From positions 62,001 to 126,000 of the forward strand of contig BGOK01000006.1 of NCBI GenBank assembly GCA_003569205.1: a stretch of DNA of 64,000 nt, written 5' to 3'. The stretch comes from Verrucomicrobiota bacterium. Its GTDB lineage: Bacteria > Verrucomicrobiota > Verrucomicrobiia > Opitutales > UBA953. Of this stretch, positions 46,062 through 54,763 are shown piece by piece. Position numbers and translations under genes: made by a program. Every line of letters starts with the position of its first letter. Position 1 is the first letter of the stretch. Below the pieces are notes generated by a model. That model was not told the DNA's origin, searched no databases, and worked only from the letters and a program-made list of their open reading frames with translations.

Positions 46062-46099
46062 TGTATTTGGTAAAGCGGGTTAAGGATTAAGAGGAGATT

Positions 46100-46495
46100 T
46101 TAGGAAAGGGACTTGGCGAGGTTGGCCAGGCGGAGCGAGGCCGTGAGGTCGGTCACGTCGTCGGCGACGCGGACGCGGAAGCCGGCCAAGAGGGCGTCAT
46201 TACGACGCGTCACTGGGCGGATAGTGCGGCCGAGGGACTTAGAAAAATGTGCCGCGATGGCGTCGGCTTCGGCCGAGGATAACGGACCTGCATGCTCGAT
46301 GCGGGCTTCGCCGCGGGCGAGCTCGCGACGAACGTTCGTGAGGTAAGCGCGGAGCAGCGGGCGGAGCTGGTGCGCCGAGCGGGACTTCTCCAGAGCGGCG
46401 AGCACGGCGCCCACCAATTCAGACGAGACCACGCCGGCCTCTAGAGAGAGGGCGAGGAGGCGCTTGGCTTCGGCTCGGACGGAGGCGGCGGACAT
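46100..46495 (-). CDS. atpH: ATP synthase subunit delta, short form
   Basis: A 131-residue delta (OSCP) subunit. The C-terminal part has the expected strand and DTVRVADDVTD-like region, here LLAGFRVRVADDVTDLTASLR, but the N-terminal helical bundle is shorter than usual (about 70 residues instead of about 105), because the common length is near 175-180. Delta joins the peripheral stalk to the top of F1. Position between atpF and atpA supports the identity. Confidence 0.9.
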   Translation of the reverse strand: MSAASVRAEAKRLLALSLEAGVVSSELVGAVLAALEKSRSAHQLRPLLRAYLTNVRRELARGEARIEHAGPLSSAEADAIAAHFSKSLGRTIRPVTRRNDALLAGFRVRVADDVTDLTASLRLANLAKSLS

Positions 46496-46510
46496 CGGGA
46501 AGAAAAGGGC

Positions 46511-47116
46511 TTAGCGGGCGAGCTGCTTGACGGCAGCTTCGTTGAGGCGACCGCGCGTGGCGTCGTCGAGGTTCTGCTCGAGGACCTTGGCGGCGGTTTC
46601 AACGACGAGGCGGGAGACTTCACCGCGGACTTCGTTCATCATCTTCACGCGGTCGGCTTCGATGGCAGCCTTAGCCTTGGCGATGACTTCCGTCTGCGCG
46701 GCGGTGGCTTCGGCCTTGGCGGCTTCGACGGCAGCCTTGGCGGCGTTACGGGCGTCAGCGAGCATCTTGGCCGCTTCGTCGGAGGCGGCGTTGAGCTTAG
46801 CATCGGAAGCCTTCTGGGCGTCGGCGAGGCGCTGCGTCGCGGCTTGGGCGTCGGCGAGACCCTTTTCGATGAGACGATTGCGTTCTTCCATCTGGCCGAG
46901 GGCTGGCTTGATGGCGAAGCGATAGAGGATGAAAGCCAGGATCGAGAAGTTGATCAGCTGGATGAGGAGGTGCGGGCCATCGACGCCGAAGCTGCCGAAG
47001 AGCTGGATGATGGTTTCGGCGGGGTTGGTGGCGGGGGCCACGGGAGCGGCGCCGGCAGCGGCCTTAGCGGCTGCAGGGGCGGCGTCGGCGGCGAGGAGGG
47101 CGGAGAGGAAGGTCAT
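46511..47116 (-). CDS. atpF: ATP synthase subunit b
   Basis: A 201-residue peripheral-stalk subunit. An Ala/Pro-rich first 35 residues precede the single membrane helix (LLIQLINFSILAFILYRFAI), which leads into a long Ala/Lys/Glu-rich coiled coil (KGLADAQAATQRLADAQKA onward). The Ala-rich leader is longer than in most b subunits and may be a cleaved or disordered extension; a later start is possible. It lies between the atpE-atpF hairpin and atpH. Confidence 0.93.
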   Translation of the reverse strand: MTFLSALLAADAAPAAAKAAAGAAPVAPATNPAETIIQLFGSFGVDGPHLLIQLINFSILAFILYRFAIKPALGQMEERNRLIEKGLADAQAATQRLADAQKASDAKLNAASDEAAKMLADARNAAKAAVEAAKAEATAAQTEVIAKAKAAIEADRVKMMNEVRGEVSRLVVETAAKVLEQNLDDATRGRLNEAAVKQLAR

Positions 47117-47163
47117 GGTGAGACTTAGAGAGGGAGGAGTTTGATCAGCGCTGGGAAAGAGAA

Positions 47164-47192
47164 GTGGCGGGCCCCTTGCGGGGCCGCGCCAC
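47164..47192 (-). promoter_or_regulatory. GNRA-capped hairpin between atpE and atpF
   Basis: GTGGCG pairs with CGCCAC and GGCCCC with GGGGCC, 12 bp with one bulged base, capped on the minus strand by GCAA, a GNRA tetraloop. It lies eight bases after the atpE stop. A weak T-rich stretch (TTCTCTTT) follows, too poor for a strong terminator. Such a structure could raise the stability of atpE mRNA, or end part of the transcripts, to supply the many c subunits. Confidence 0.65.
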
Positions 47193-47200
47193 GTGACCGA

Positions 47201-47404
47201 TTACTTCGCGAGGAAGATCGCGTAGAACGCGACGGCTTCAGCGAGAGCCATGCCCAGAATAGACTGGACGAGGATCTTGCCCGAAGCATCGGGATTGCGA
47301 CCCACGGACTCAACGGCCTTGGCGCCAACGAGACCCACGCCGATAGCGGCAGCGAGACAGCCGGCAGCGGCAGGGAGGGAACCAGTGATTTCAGCGATGA
47401 TCAT
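47201..47404 (-). CDS. atpE: ATP synthase subunit c
   Basis: A 67-residue hairpin membrane protein. Two helices (AAAGCLAAAIGVGLVGA and ILVQSILGMALAEAVAFYAIFLA) flank the polar loop GRNPDASGK. The ion-binding carboxylate is Glu56. The Gln and Ser needed for sodium coordination in Ilyobacter-type rings are replaced (Leu25 near the first site; Ala after Glu56), so proton coupling is likely. It follows atpB with an 81-base gap and precedes a hairpin. Confidence 0.96.
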   Translation of the reverse strand: MIIAEITGSLPAAAGCLAAAIGVGLVGAKAVESVGRNPDASGKILVQSILGMALAEAVAFYAIFLAK

Positions 47405-47485
47405 GTGTGTTTATGTTTTTGGTTTTTTCTCAGCGGACTGCGTGGGGGGCTCCCAGCAAATCACCCGCCTTGAAAGCGAAAGGGG

Positions 47486-48331
47486 TTAGTGAGCGTGCTC
47501 CTCGTCGTGGCCACCTTCGTGGTTACAGATGAGGCCGATGTAGACGGCGGAGAGTAAGGTGAAGACGAAGGCCTGAATGAGACCCACGAGGACTTCGAGG
47601 AGGCCAGCAATGGCGGGGACGACGTAAGGGGCGATACCACCGAGTGAGTGGATGAGGTTTTCGCCACCGAAGACGTTACCGTAGAGTCGGAACGAAAGGG
47701 AAATTAAGCGGAAGGCAATGGAGACGACTTCGATACCGCCGACGCCGACGAAGATGAAGCTAAGCATAATCCACATGCCCCAGCCGATTTCCTTCCGATC
47801 AGCCTTGTTACCGAAGAGGTCGAAGATGAGGACCTTGAGGCCCGCGTAGCGCAGCACGAAGTAGGTCCACGCAAGGAACGAGATAATTGAAAGCGCGAGG
47901 GTGGTGTTGAGGTCCGAGTTGGCTGGGCGAATGGCTTCAAGCCAGTGGCCGTCATGGGAGTATTTAATCGTCCCAACGCCGGGCAACAGGCCGCTCCAGT
48001 TCATCAGCAAGATGAAGACGAAGAAACCGCAGAGCAGCGGGAAGGTCTTACCGATCATCTGCTTGCCAACGATAGGTTCGAGCGCGTCGCGCAGGCCCTG
48101 CGCCATGCCTTCCACGACGGCTTGACCCTTACCAGGGATGAGCTTCGGGGTGCCGACCGCGAGGCGGACAGCTATGATGATGAGGGCGGCGATGATCCAG
48201 GTGGTAAGGATCGAATTCGAAATCGGGAAGCCCGCGATGGTGAAGAGGTCCGTGGCCGTGGGGCTCACGCCTTCGGAGCTAGCGAAAACGAACGCTGGAG
48301 CTAAGAGACTAATAAGGGAAAGTGAGCGCAT
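47486..48331 (-). CDS. atpB: ATP synthase subunit a
   Basis: A 281-residue membrane subunit with a signal-peptide-like start (MRSLSLISLLAPAFVFASSE) and five or six helices. The essential arginine is Arg215 in SLSFRLYGNVFGGENL, next to the conserved GNVFGG. A His-rich tail (HEGGHDEEHAH) ends the protein. It opens the operon; no atpI is seen upstream. The 119-bp gap to pdxH would hold the operon promoter, in which I can see TTGACC but no strong -10. Confidence 0.96.
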   Translation of the reverse strand: MRSLSLISLLAPAFVFASSEGVSPTATDLFTIAGFPISNSILTTWIIAALIIIAVRLAVGTPKLIPGKGQAVVEGMAQGLRDALEPIVGKQMIGKTFPLLCGFFVFILLMNWSGLLPGVGTIKYSHDGHWLEAIRPANSDLNTTLALSIISFLAWTYFVLRYAGLKVLIFDLFGNKADRKEIGWGMWIMLSFIFVGVGGIEVVSIAFRLISLSFRLYGNVFGGENLIHSLGGIAPYVVPAIAGLLEVLVGLIQAFVFTLLSAVYIGLICNHEGGHDEEHAH

Positions 48332-48450
48332 TAGACGCAGGAAAAGGTTTGTGAATGATTCCTAGCAGGATGGTCAACCCCCTGCACAGAACTACGTCCA
48401 GAGTAAGCCGCCAGAGGGGGCTTCATTAGCAACACTAATCTAGACTGGGA

Positions 48451-49086
48451 CTAAGGGGCGAGGCGGCTGATCTGCCAGTTTCCGTCCTTCTTAATATAGA
48501 TAAAGCGGTCGTGGAGGCGGTTAAGCCGGCCTTGCCAGAACTCAAAATGGTCGGGAATAACGCGATAACCGCCCCAATTAGTGGGCTTGGGGACCTGACC
48601 TTCGGGGTATTGGGCCTTCAACTCAGCCAAACGCGTCTCCAAGTGCTGCCGATCAGGGATAAGCTGGCTTTGGTCCGAGGCTAGGGCGCCCAGCTGGCTT
48701 CCGTAGGGGCGCCGGGCGAAATAAGCCACGGATTCTTCCTCGGAAGTCTTTACCACAGAGCCACTTATGTGAACCTGACGCTCAAGGGAGAACCAGGGGA
48801 ATACGAGGGCAATCCGGGGTTCGCGCTCCATGTGACCGCCTTTGCGGCTATGGTAATTAGTAAAGAAGGAGAAGCCGCTCTCGTCGGCGGCCTTCAGTAA
48901 AACGGCGCGGGAGGTCGGGGCACCGGAGTCGTCGACGGTCGACAGGACCATGGCGTTCGGTTCGTTGACCCCCGCATCCTTGGCCTGATGGAACCACGCC
49001 TTGAACTGGGCGAGGGGGCAATCGAGCAACTCGTGCCGATCCAAGCCGTGGGTGGCGTACTCCTTACGTAGTTCCGAAAGGTCCAT
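48451..49086 (-). CDS. pdxH: Pyridoxamine 5'-phosphate oxidase
   Basis: A 211-residue flavoenzyme that oxidises pyridoxamine or pyridoxine phosphate to pyridoxal phosphate. The start is the ATG at 49086 (MDLSELRKEYATHGLDR); the longer frame is unsupported. Family blocks are PNAMVLSTVDDSGAPTSRAVLLK, FFTNYHSRKGGHM, ESVAYFARRPYGSQLGALAS and GGYRVIPDHFEFWQGRLNRLHDR with the C-terminal RLAP. Its transcript could run into the ATP operon. Confidence 0.96.
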   Translation of the reverse strand: MDLSELRKEYATHGLDRHELLDCPLAQFKAWFHQAKDAGVNEPNAMVLSTVDDSGAPTSRAVLLKAADESGFSFFTNYHSRKGGHMEREPRIALVFPWFSLERQVHISGSVVKTSEEESVAYFARRPYGSQLGALASDQSQLIPDRQHLETRLAELKAQYPEGQVPKPTNWGGYRVIPDHFEFWQGRLNRLHDRFIYIKKDGNWQISRLAP

Positions 49087-49175
49087 GGCTGCATTCTTAA
49101 GAGAACAGGCTTCATCCGCAAGCGTAGCCTCCCTTCCCTCTCGCCAGACCCCCAACGGCGTTCAGGTTAGAAGCC

Positions 49176-49913
49176 GTGAACCTCGTCCTGATTACGGAGC
49201 CTGAAGTCAGCGCGGGCCTTCCTCTGGCCGACGCCCGGACCACCCACCTCCTCGGGACGGTCGGCCTCCGCGTGGGTCAAACGTTCCATGTCGGCATCGC
49301 TGGTGGCTTGCGCGGCCTCGCCACGGTGTCGGCGACGGCCCCCGTCCTCCGCTTCTCCGTCGTCTGGGAAAAGTCCGTACAGGCACGCTTGGCGCTGACG
49401 GTGCTCATTGGCCTACCTCGTCCGCAAACGGCCAAGAAGGTCCTGCACGACCTCGCCAGCCTCGGGGCCGCCCGACTCATTTTCTTCGAAGCGGACAAAG
49501 GTGATCCGGGTTATCTCGCCAGCTCTTTATGGAAAGACAGCGAATACCTCGATGCCTTGCGCAAGGGCACGGAACAGGCCTGCTCGACCCTGGTGCCAGA
49601 GGTCGTCCGCGTGGCTTCGCTCGCCGAAGCACTCGCCCAGTTGCCCGCCGAAGGTTGGAAGGTCGCGTTAGATCCTTACGAAGCGACCGGTGCGTTGGGC
49701 GAATCCACTCCGAGTTCGGCGCACGCAGGTATCCTCGCCATCGGCCCCGAAAGAGGTTGGTCGGATAAAGAACGTACGCTCCTCCGCTCTCAAGGTTTTG
49801 CCGTGCAGCACCTCGGTGATCGCATCTTGCGCGTCGAAGCTGCCTGCCTCGTCGGGGGCGGTCTCATGCTCGCGCAACTGCGCGCGTGGCAAGCGCACCG
49901 CGCCCTAGGCTGA
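49176..49913 (+). CDS. rsmE: 16S rRNA (uracil1498-N3)-methyltransferase
   Basis: A 245-residue SPOUT-fold methyltransferase with a PUA-like N-terminal domain; it starts at GTG (MNLVLITEPEV). Landmarks are LIGLPRPQTAKKVLHDLASLGA in the catalytic domain, AIGPERGWSDKE in the knot and LGDRILRVEAACLVG at the end, a SAM-binding signature. It modifies U1498 in helix 44 of 16S rRNA. The stop abuts exactly the stop of the convergent rsmD gene. Confidence 0.93.
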   Translation: MNLVLITEPEVSAGLPLADARTTHLLGTVGLRVGQTFHVGIAGGLRGLATVSATAPVLRFSVVWEKSVQARLALTVLIGLPRPQTAKKVLHDLASLGAARLIFFEADKGDPGYLASSLWKDSEYLDALRKGTEQACSTLVPEVVRVASLAEALAQLPAEGWKVALDPYEATGALGESTPSSAHAGILAIGPERGWSDKERTLLRSQGFAVQHLGDRILRVEAACLVGGGLMLAQLRAWQAHRALG

Positions 49914-50480
49914 TTACTCGCCGGCCTGACGGACGAAGATTGAGGCGGCGGGCTGACCCTTGCCTTTGCCGATGATCTTGCGGAGTTTCCAACCCGGCGG
50001 CACCGGAACTTCAAATCCACCCGGTGCTTCGAGAATCACGCGAACGTGCGCGCCCACCGCCGCCGCGCCAATAGCAGTCGCCACAATTTCCTCCGCGCGG
50101 GTTTCCCAAAGTTCCCACGGCGGGTCCGCGAAGACTAAGTCAAATGTCCCTGCGTTCGCCACGGGCTTCGTCGCATCGCCGGTGACTGACGTGAACGGCA
50201 AAGCTTCCACGCCCATGGATTTCGCTACCGCGGCGGCATTCGCCTGCATGTCCGCGCCCGCCTGTAAATCCACGCAGGTGGCCGAAGCGGCGCCGCGACT
50301 CAAGGATTCTAACCCGTAAGCACCAGTGCCAGCAAAGAGGTCGAGGACATGCGTGCCTGGTACGAAAGCCGCCAATGAATTGAAAACCGCCTCGCGGATG
50401 TAATCGGTGGCCGGGCGAACTCCGCCTTTCGCAGGGACGCGAAGCGGAATTCCGCGAGCAAGGCCTCCAGTGACGCGCAT
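49914..50480 (-). CDS. rsmD: 16S rRNA (guanine966-N2)-methyltransferase
   Basis: A 188-residue class I methyltransferase taken from the ATG at 50480 (MRVTGGLARGIPLRVP). The SAM loop is VLDLFAGTGAYGLESLSRGAA and the catalytic motif is FADPPWEL, a DPPW/DPPY variant. VRPATDYIREAVFNSL is the characteristic RsmD N-terminal block. The upstream extension is proline- and basic-rich and has no support. It follows mutM after 31 bases. Confidence 0.93.
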   Translation of the reverse strand: MRVTGGLARGIPLRVPAKGGVRPATDYIREAVFNSLAAFVPGTHVLDLFAGTGAYGLESLSRGAASATCVDLQAGADMQANAAAVAKSMGVEALPFTSVTGDATKPVANAGTFDLVFADPPWELWETRAEEIVATAIGAAAVGAHVRVILEAPGGFEVPVPPGWKLRKIIGKGKGQPAASIFVRQAGE

Positions 50481-50511
50481 GCACGCAGGGTTTCCCGCCA
50501 CCAGCCGAAGG

Positions 50512-51327
50512 TCAACGGCGTTCCGCACCCAAGCGCTGGCGGGCCGGCGACCAACAGGTGGTCCGGCCACCAACTTCCGCACGATGCAACGGCTCCTTCG
50601 TGCGGGGACAATTTCCGCCGTCCTTCCATCGGTGATTAAAGAGCCAGCTCGCTGGTGGGTCGCCCCAATCCTTCCCAATCACCTGCATCGCGTCCGCACA
50701 GACCTCGCGCAAGGTGCGATACAGCTTACGCACTGCGAGCGGCCCAAAGGCTCCGGCCTTCGCTTCCGGATGGAAGCCCGCGCGCCAGAGGACTTCGTCG
50801 GCCATCCAGTTACCGATACCCGGAAAGCGCTCCTGCATGAGGAGTACCGCCTTGATCGAAGTACGCGCCCGTCGCCGCAGGAACGCCCCGACCACGCCGA
50901 CGGTAAATTCGTCCGAGAGAATCGCCGGGGGAATCTTCTCCCACCATGGCGGCACGCCCGGCCCCTGCCAAAAAAGGATGCGTCCAAACTGACGGGGGTC
51001 GACAAAGACGAGTTGCTTGCCGCCCGTCATCGTCAGCACGAAGTGGTCGTAGTTGGTCGGCTCGCGCGTCGCATCTCCGCACTCTAGCCGGCCCGACATC
51101 CCGAGATGCACTCCAATCCAGATTCCACCTGAAAACCGGAACGCCATCTGCTTGGCAGCAGCGAGCGACTCCCCCAGCTTCGCCCCAACCAATGCCCTAG
51201 TCATGGCCTGCTTATCGAGCCCGCGTCCTACGCGGGCTTTCGAATTCAGGCTGACCTGTGCGACCTTTCTTCCGAGGCCAGGGTCCCAGCAGCGGCGGAA
51301 ATAATCGACTTCAGCGAGTTCAGGCAT
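50512..51327 (-). CDS. mutM: Fpg/Nei-type DNA glycosylase with degenerate zinc finger
   Basis: A 271-residue protein starting MPELAEVDYFRR, which gives the N-terminal Pro nucleophile and Glu of the Fpg/Nei family; a Lys in AAAKQMAFRF sits at the usual DNA-binding site. HLGMSGRLE and PGIGNWMADEVLWRAGFHPE (helix-two-turn-helix) are typical. The C-terminal finger reads GNCPRTKEP then GRTTCWSPARQ: of four expected zinc cysteines only the first remains, while the binding Arg and the Gln are kept. It should excise oxidised bases. This zinc-free finger is unusual. The annotation as Fpg rather than Nei is uncertain. Confidence 0.9.
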   Translation of the reverse strand: MPELAEVDYFRRCWDPGLGRKVAQVSLNSKARVGRGLDKQAMTRALVGAKLGESLAAAKQMAFRFSGGIWIGVHLGMSGRLECGDATREPTNYDHFVLTMTGGKQLVFVDPRQFGRILFWQGPGVPPWWEKIPPAILSDEFTVGVVGAFLRRRARTSIKAVLLMQERFPGIGNWMADEVLWRAGFHPEAKAGAFGPLAVRKLYRTLREVCADAMQVIGKDWGDPPASWLFNHRWKDGGNCPRTKEPLHRAEVGGRTTCWSPARQRLGAERR

Positions 51328-51374
51328 CGTTTGCTGTTCCCAACCGAAACGGAATATTCTAGATTCGCAAGACG

Positions 51375-53627
51375 ATGACCGTCCTTCGTCCATTCCTCGC
51401 CCTGGCGTGTGCCTGTGCGCTGGCCGCCGCCGGCGAAGTCGTCCCAACCGGTGCCGGCTCCTACCTCCGCGGACTCCCCGAGGGTGCGAAAGGTCCGCCC
51501 GTGACACCCTTCGTCGTCGAAGGCCTGACCAGGCCGGTGCCGACTAATACCTGGTGGAGCTCGCTGGCTTGGCTGCCGCTGTCGGAAACAATGTTCCCTC
51601 ACCCGTTCTCGGTAAAAGCAACGAAGGACGGCTTAGCACTCAACTATCCCGGCGCCCACCTCGGCGCAAATAAGCACGCCATCATTGGGATGGGCGGCCA
51701 TGACCTCGTCCTCGGCCACTCCGCCGTGGCTACGTTCACCGAAGCCCGCGTCGCGAGCTGGAGCGACTTCTTCGTGACGGCCCGGATGGGCGAGGCCGGC
51801 CAAGGCATGACGCTGACCTTTGGGCACGGCTCACCCTACGTCTACGCCGACTATGCCGGCGGCGAACCCGTGGTAATCTTTAAGAGCCCGCCGACGGTCA
51901 TCGCCGGAGATGGAAAATCCGCGGTGCTCGTGGTGAAAGTCGCCACTCGTATCTACGGACTCTACGCGCCGAGTGGGTCGACGTGGTCAGGCCTTGGCTC
52001 GGCCCGCCTGACCGCTCAGACGCGCGGCAAGACCTACTGCTCGGTCGCGGTCCTGCCGGACGAAAAGCCCGGCACCCTCGAACTGTTCCAGGCCTGCGCC
52101 TATAACCACGTGACTGGCTCGCAGGCGACCTGGACCTATGACCAGAAGTCAGCGAAGGTCGTGACCCGCTACGCCTTTCGAACTGTTGCCAAACAAGGGG
52201 CCGACACCGGCACACTGTTCGCCCTCTACCCCCACCAATGGCGCGACGCCCGGGCCGACTTCACCGGGCTGAGCTACGGGAGCGTCCGCGGTCCGATGAA
52301 GCTCGCCCAGGGCTCCTCGTTTGAAAATAGCGCCCTCCTGCCGCCACTTCTCCCAGCGTTGCCGGTGGTCGCTTCGGTGGACCGCGTGCAGCTTAAGCAA
52401 CATCTCGCCGCCGACCTAGCGGGCACTCCGCAACTCACGGGCGATACCTACTGGCTGGGCAAGCAACTGGGAAAATGGGCGACGCTCCTGCCGATTGCCG
52501 AGCAGCTGGGCGAGAAGGACGCCGCCGCCGAGTGCGAGCGCCGGCTCAAGACTGCGCTCGAAAACTTCCTGACCGTCCGCGCGCTCGATGGGCGGGAAAA
52601 GAAGTCGTCCATCTTCGCCTACGAACCTAACTGGGGCACGCTGATTGGTTATCCAGCCAGCTTCGGTAGCGACCAGGAACTCAACGACCACCATTTCCAC
52701 TACGGCTATTTCCTCCGCGCCGCCGCGGAGCTCGCGCGCCGCGATCCTGCTTGGTCGCAGAAGTGGCTCCCTATGATTCGGCTGCTGGCGCGGGATATCG
52801 CCAGTGCTGACCGGCGCGACCCGCTCTTTCCTTACCTTCGTTGCTTCGACATCTATGCTGGGCATTCGTGGGCTAGCGGCCACGGTCGCTTCGGCGACGG
52901 CAATAATCAGGAATCATCCAGCGAATCCATCAACGCCTGGTATGGCTTACTCATGCTCGCGGAAGTCACCGGGGACAAAGAACTCCGCGATCAAGCGGCG
53001 TGGTTACTCGCGACCGAGGTCTCGGCGATTGAGGACTATTGGTTCGACGTGCACGGGGACCTCTTCCCGCGGAGCTATCCGGCTTCCGTTGTGACGATGG
53101 TCTGGGGCGGCAAGGGTGCCAATGCGACGTGGTTCGATGCCAACCCGCAATCTATTCACGGAATTAATTTCCTGCCCGTGACGGCCGGCTCGCTTTACCT
53201 CGGGCGCTTTCCAGCCTACGCGCGCAAGAACTACACGGCGTTGCTCAGTGAACTCGCCGAGTTCCGAGTCACTGCGAAAAAGGGCGTCGCGCCCCAAGCG
53301 CCGCTCGACCATTGGGCGGACGTCCTCTGGATGCAGCAGGCCACCTTCGATGCGACGGGTGCTAAAGCCAACTGGGCGAAGCGCCCGGCTAACTTCAAGC
53401 CCGAGCCAGGAAACAGTTTTACCCAAACAGAACTCTGGCTGCAGGTCTTCGAGGCCTTAGGCACCATCGACGCCTCGGTGACGGCCGACACCCCTTTTGC
53501 GGCGGTGTTTACCAAGAAGGGCAAGCGCAGCTACGTCGCCTGGAATTTGACCGATAAGCCGGTGACGGTGACCTTCTCGGACCGCACGCTCCTTATCTGC
53601 CCAGCCAAAGAAATTAGCTATAAGTGA
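51375..53627 (+). CDS. GH81 endo-1,3-beta-glucanase, secreted
   Basis: A 750-residue protein with a signal peptide (MTVLRPFLALACACALAAAG). Family GH81 blocks are PVPTNTWWSSLAWLP near the N-terminus, LNDHHFHYGYFLRAAAEL with the putative catalytic Asp, and DGNNQESSSESINAWYGL with the catalytic glutamates. It cleaves beta-1,3-glucans such as laminarin or callose. The last 60 residues form a short beta domain after GNSFTQTELWLQVFEALG. No GH16 or sugar transporter lies adjacent. An algal-polysaccharide diet fits the fucose operon. Confidence 0.92.
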   Translation: MTVLRPFLALACACALAAAGEVVPTGAGSYLRGLPEGAKGPPVTPFVVEGLTRPVPTNTWWSSLAWLPLSETMFPHPFSVKATKDGLALNYPGAHLGANKHAIIGMGGHDLVLGHSAVATFTEARVASWSDFFVTARMGEAGQGMTLTFGHGSPYVYADYAGGEPVVIFKSPPTVIAGDGKSAVLVVKVATRIYGLYAPSGSTWSGLGSARLTAQTRGKTYCSVAVLPDEKPGTLELFQACAYNHVTGSQATWTYDQKSAKVVTRYAFRTVAKQGADTGTLFALYPHQWRDARADFTGLSYGSVRGPMKLAQGSSFENSALLPPLLPALPVVASVDRVQLKQHLAADLAGTPQLTGDTYWLGKQLGKWATLLPIAEQLGEKDAAAECERRLKTALENFLTVRALDGREKKSSIFAYEPNWGTLIGYPASFGSDQELNDHHFHYGYFLRAAAELARRDPAWSQKWLPMIRLLARDIASADRRDPLFPYLRCFDIYAGHSWASGHGRFGDGNNQESSSESINAWYGLLMLAEVTGDKELRDQAAWLLATEVSAIEDYWFDVHGDLFPRSYPASVVTMVWGGKGANATWFDANPQSIHGINFLPVTAGSLYLGRFPAYARKNYTALLSELAEFRVTAKKGVAPQAPLDHWADVLWMQQATFDATGAKANWAKRPANFKPEPGNSFTQTELWLQVFEALGTIDASVTADTPFAAVFTKKGKRSYVAWNLTDKPVTVTFSDRTLLICPAKEISYK

Positions 53628-53721
53628 AGTTACTTCGGGGTGGCGGTCTCGCGGTCGCCTGAAAACTAGGGTCGGTGTTTTCCCGCTGGCTTAACGGCAA
53701 GGGTGCGTTTTTCTCGACAGC

Positions 53722-54714
53722 ATGCACACCCCCAGCGCCTCCCGCTATGCCCACGCCGCCTTCCAGGCGCGCTGTGGTAAATCTGGCCTGCATCTCCCGA
53801 AAATCTCGCTTGGGCTCTGGCATAATTTCGGGAGCGTCGATGATCCGGCCACCGCTCGGTCCATCGCACTGCGCGCCTTCGACCTCGGCGTGACGCACTT
53901 CGACCTCGCCAATAATTACGGCCCAGTGCCCGGCTCGGCCGAAGAAACCTTTGGCCGCATCCTACGTGAAGACCTCACGAACTATCGCGATGAATTGATT
54001 ATCTCCACTAAGGCTGGCTACACGATGTGGCCCGGCCCGCACGGCGACTTCGGTTCGCGCAAATACCTGCTGGCCTCGCTCGACCAATCGCTGAAGCGCC
54101 TGGGCCTGCCTTACGTCGATATCTTCTATAGCCACCGCCGCGACCCGAACACCCCGATGGAAGAAACCATGGGGGCCCTCGCCCACGCGGTCCGTTCGGG
54201 CAAGGCCCTCTACGCGGCCATTTCAAACTACAACGCCGAAGATACCGCCCGTGCTTGCGCCATCCTCCGCGACCTCGGCACGCCCTGCGTCGTCCATCAG
54301 CCAAAATACAGTATGTTTGAGCGGACCCCGGAAGCCGGCCTACTCGACGTGGTCGAGAAAGAAGGTATCGGTTGCGCAGTCTTCTCGCCGCTAGCTCAAG
54401 GGCTCCTGACGGATCGATACCTCCAGGGCATCCCCAGCGATGCCCGCGCTGGCAAGGCCCACGGCTTCCTCCGTCCGGAGCAAGTCGATGAAGTACGCCT
54501 CGCCAAAGTCCGGGCCCTCGGTGCCATCGCCGACGAACGCGGACAGCCTTTAGCGTCGTTGGCCTTAGCGTGGGTGCTCCGCGACCGCCGCGTGACCTCC
54601 GCTATCATCGGCGCCAGCAAGGTCTCGCAGTTGGAGCAGTGTGTCGCCGCGGCCGCTTCCGCCCCGCTGAGTTCCGAAGAACTTAAGCGCATCGACGCTA
54701 TTTTGGCAGCCTGA
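53722..54714 (+). CDS. Aldo/keto reductase of the YghZ/potassium-channel beta-subunit type
   Basis: A 330-residue TIM-barrel oxidoreductase. The tetrad is visible as Asp and Tyr in HFDLANNYGPVPG, Lys in STKAGY and His in YSHRRDPN. The segments GNHFG-like LGLWHNFG and QLEQCVAAAA with the C-terminal SSEELKRID are those of the L-glyceraldehyde-3-phosphate reductase group. It uses NADPH to reduce methylglyoxal or related aldehydes in the cytoplasm. It lies 94 bases downstream of the GH81 gene. Confidence 0.9.
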   Translation: MHTPSASRYAHAAFQARCGKSGLHLPKISLGLWHNFGSVDDPATARSIALRAFDLGVTHFDLANNYGPVPGSAEETFGRILREDLTNYRDELIISTKAGYTMWPGPHGDFGSRKYLLASLDQSLKRLGLPYVDIFYSHRRDPNTPMEETMGALAHAVRSGKALYAAISNYNAEDTARACAILRDLGTPCVVHQPKYSMFERTPEAGLLDVVEKEGIGCAVFSPLAQGLLTDRYLQGIPSDARAGKAHGFLRPEQVDEVRLAKVRALGAIADERGQPLASLALAWVLRDRRVTSAIIGASKVSQLEQCVAAAASAPLSSEELKRIDAILAA

Positions 54715-54763
54715 GCGTTACTCCGGGGTTGTGCCTCCCGTCCACCCTGCCAAGGGTATCCGC

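Noticed and set aside
44298-46073. Long plus-strand frame antisense to atpA
   Set aside because: Its amino acids are Gly/Asp/Arg-rich without domains, while the minus strand encodes an intact ATP synthase alpha subunit.
48332-48450. Strong promoter for the ATP operon
   Set aside because: TTGACC is present, but no acceptable -10 lies at the right spacing, so I did not annotate it.
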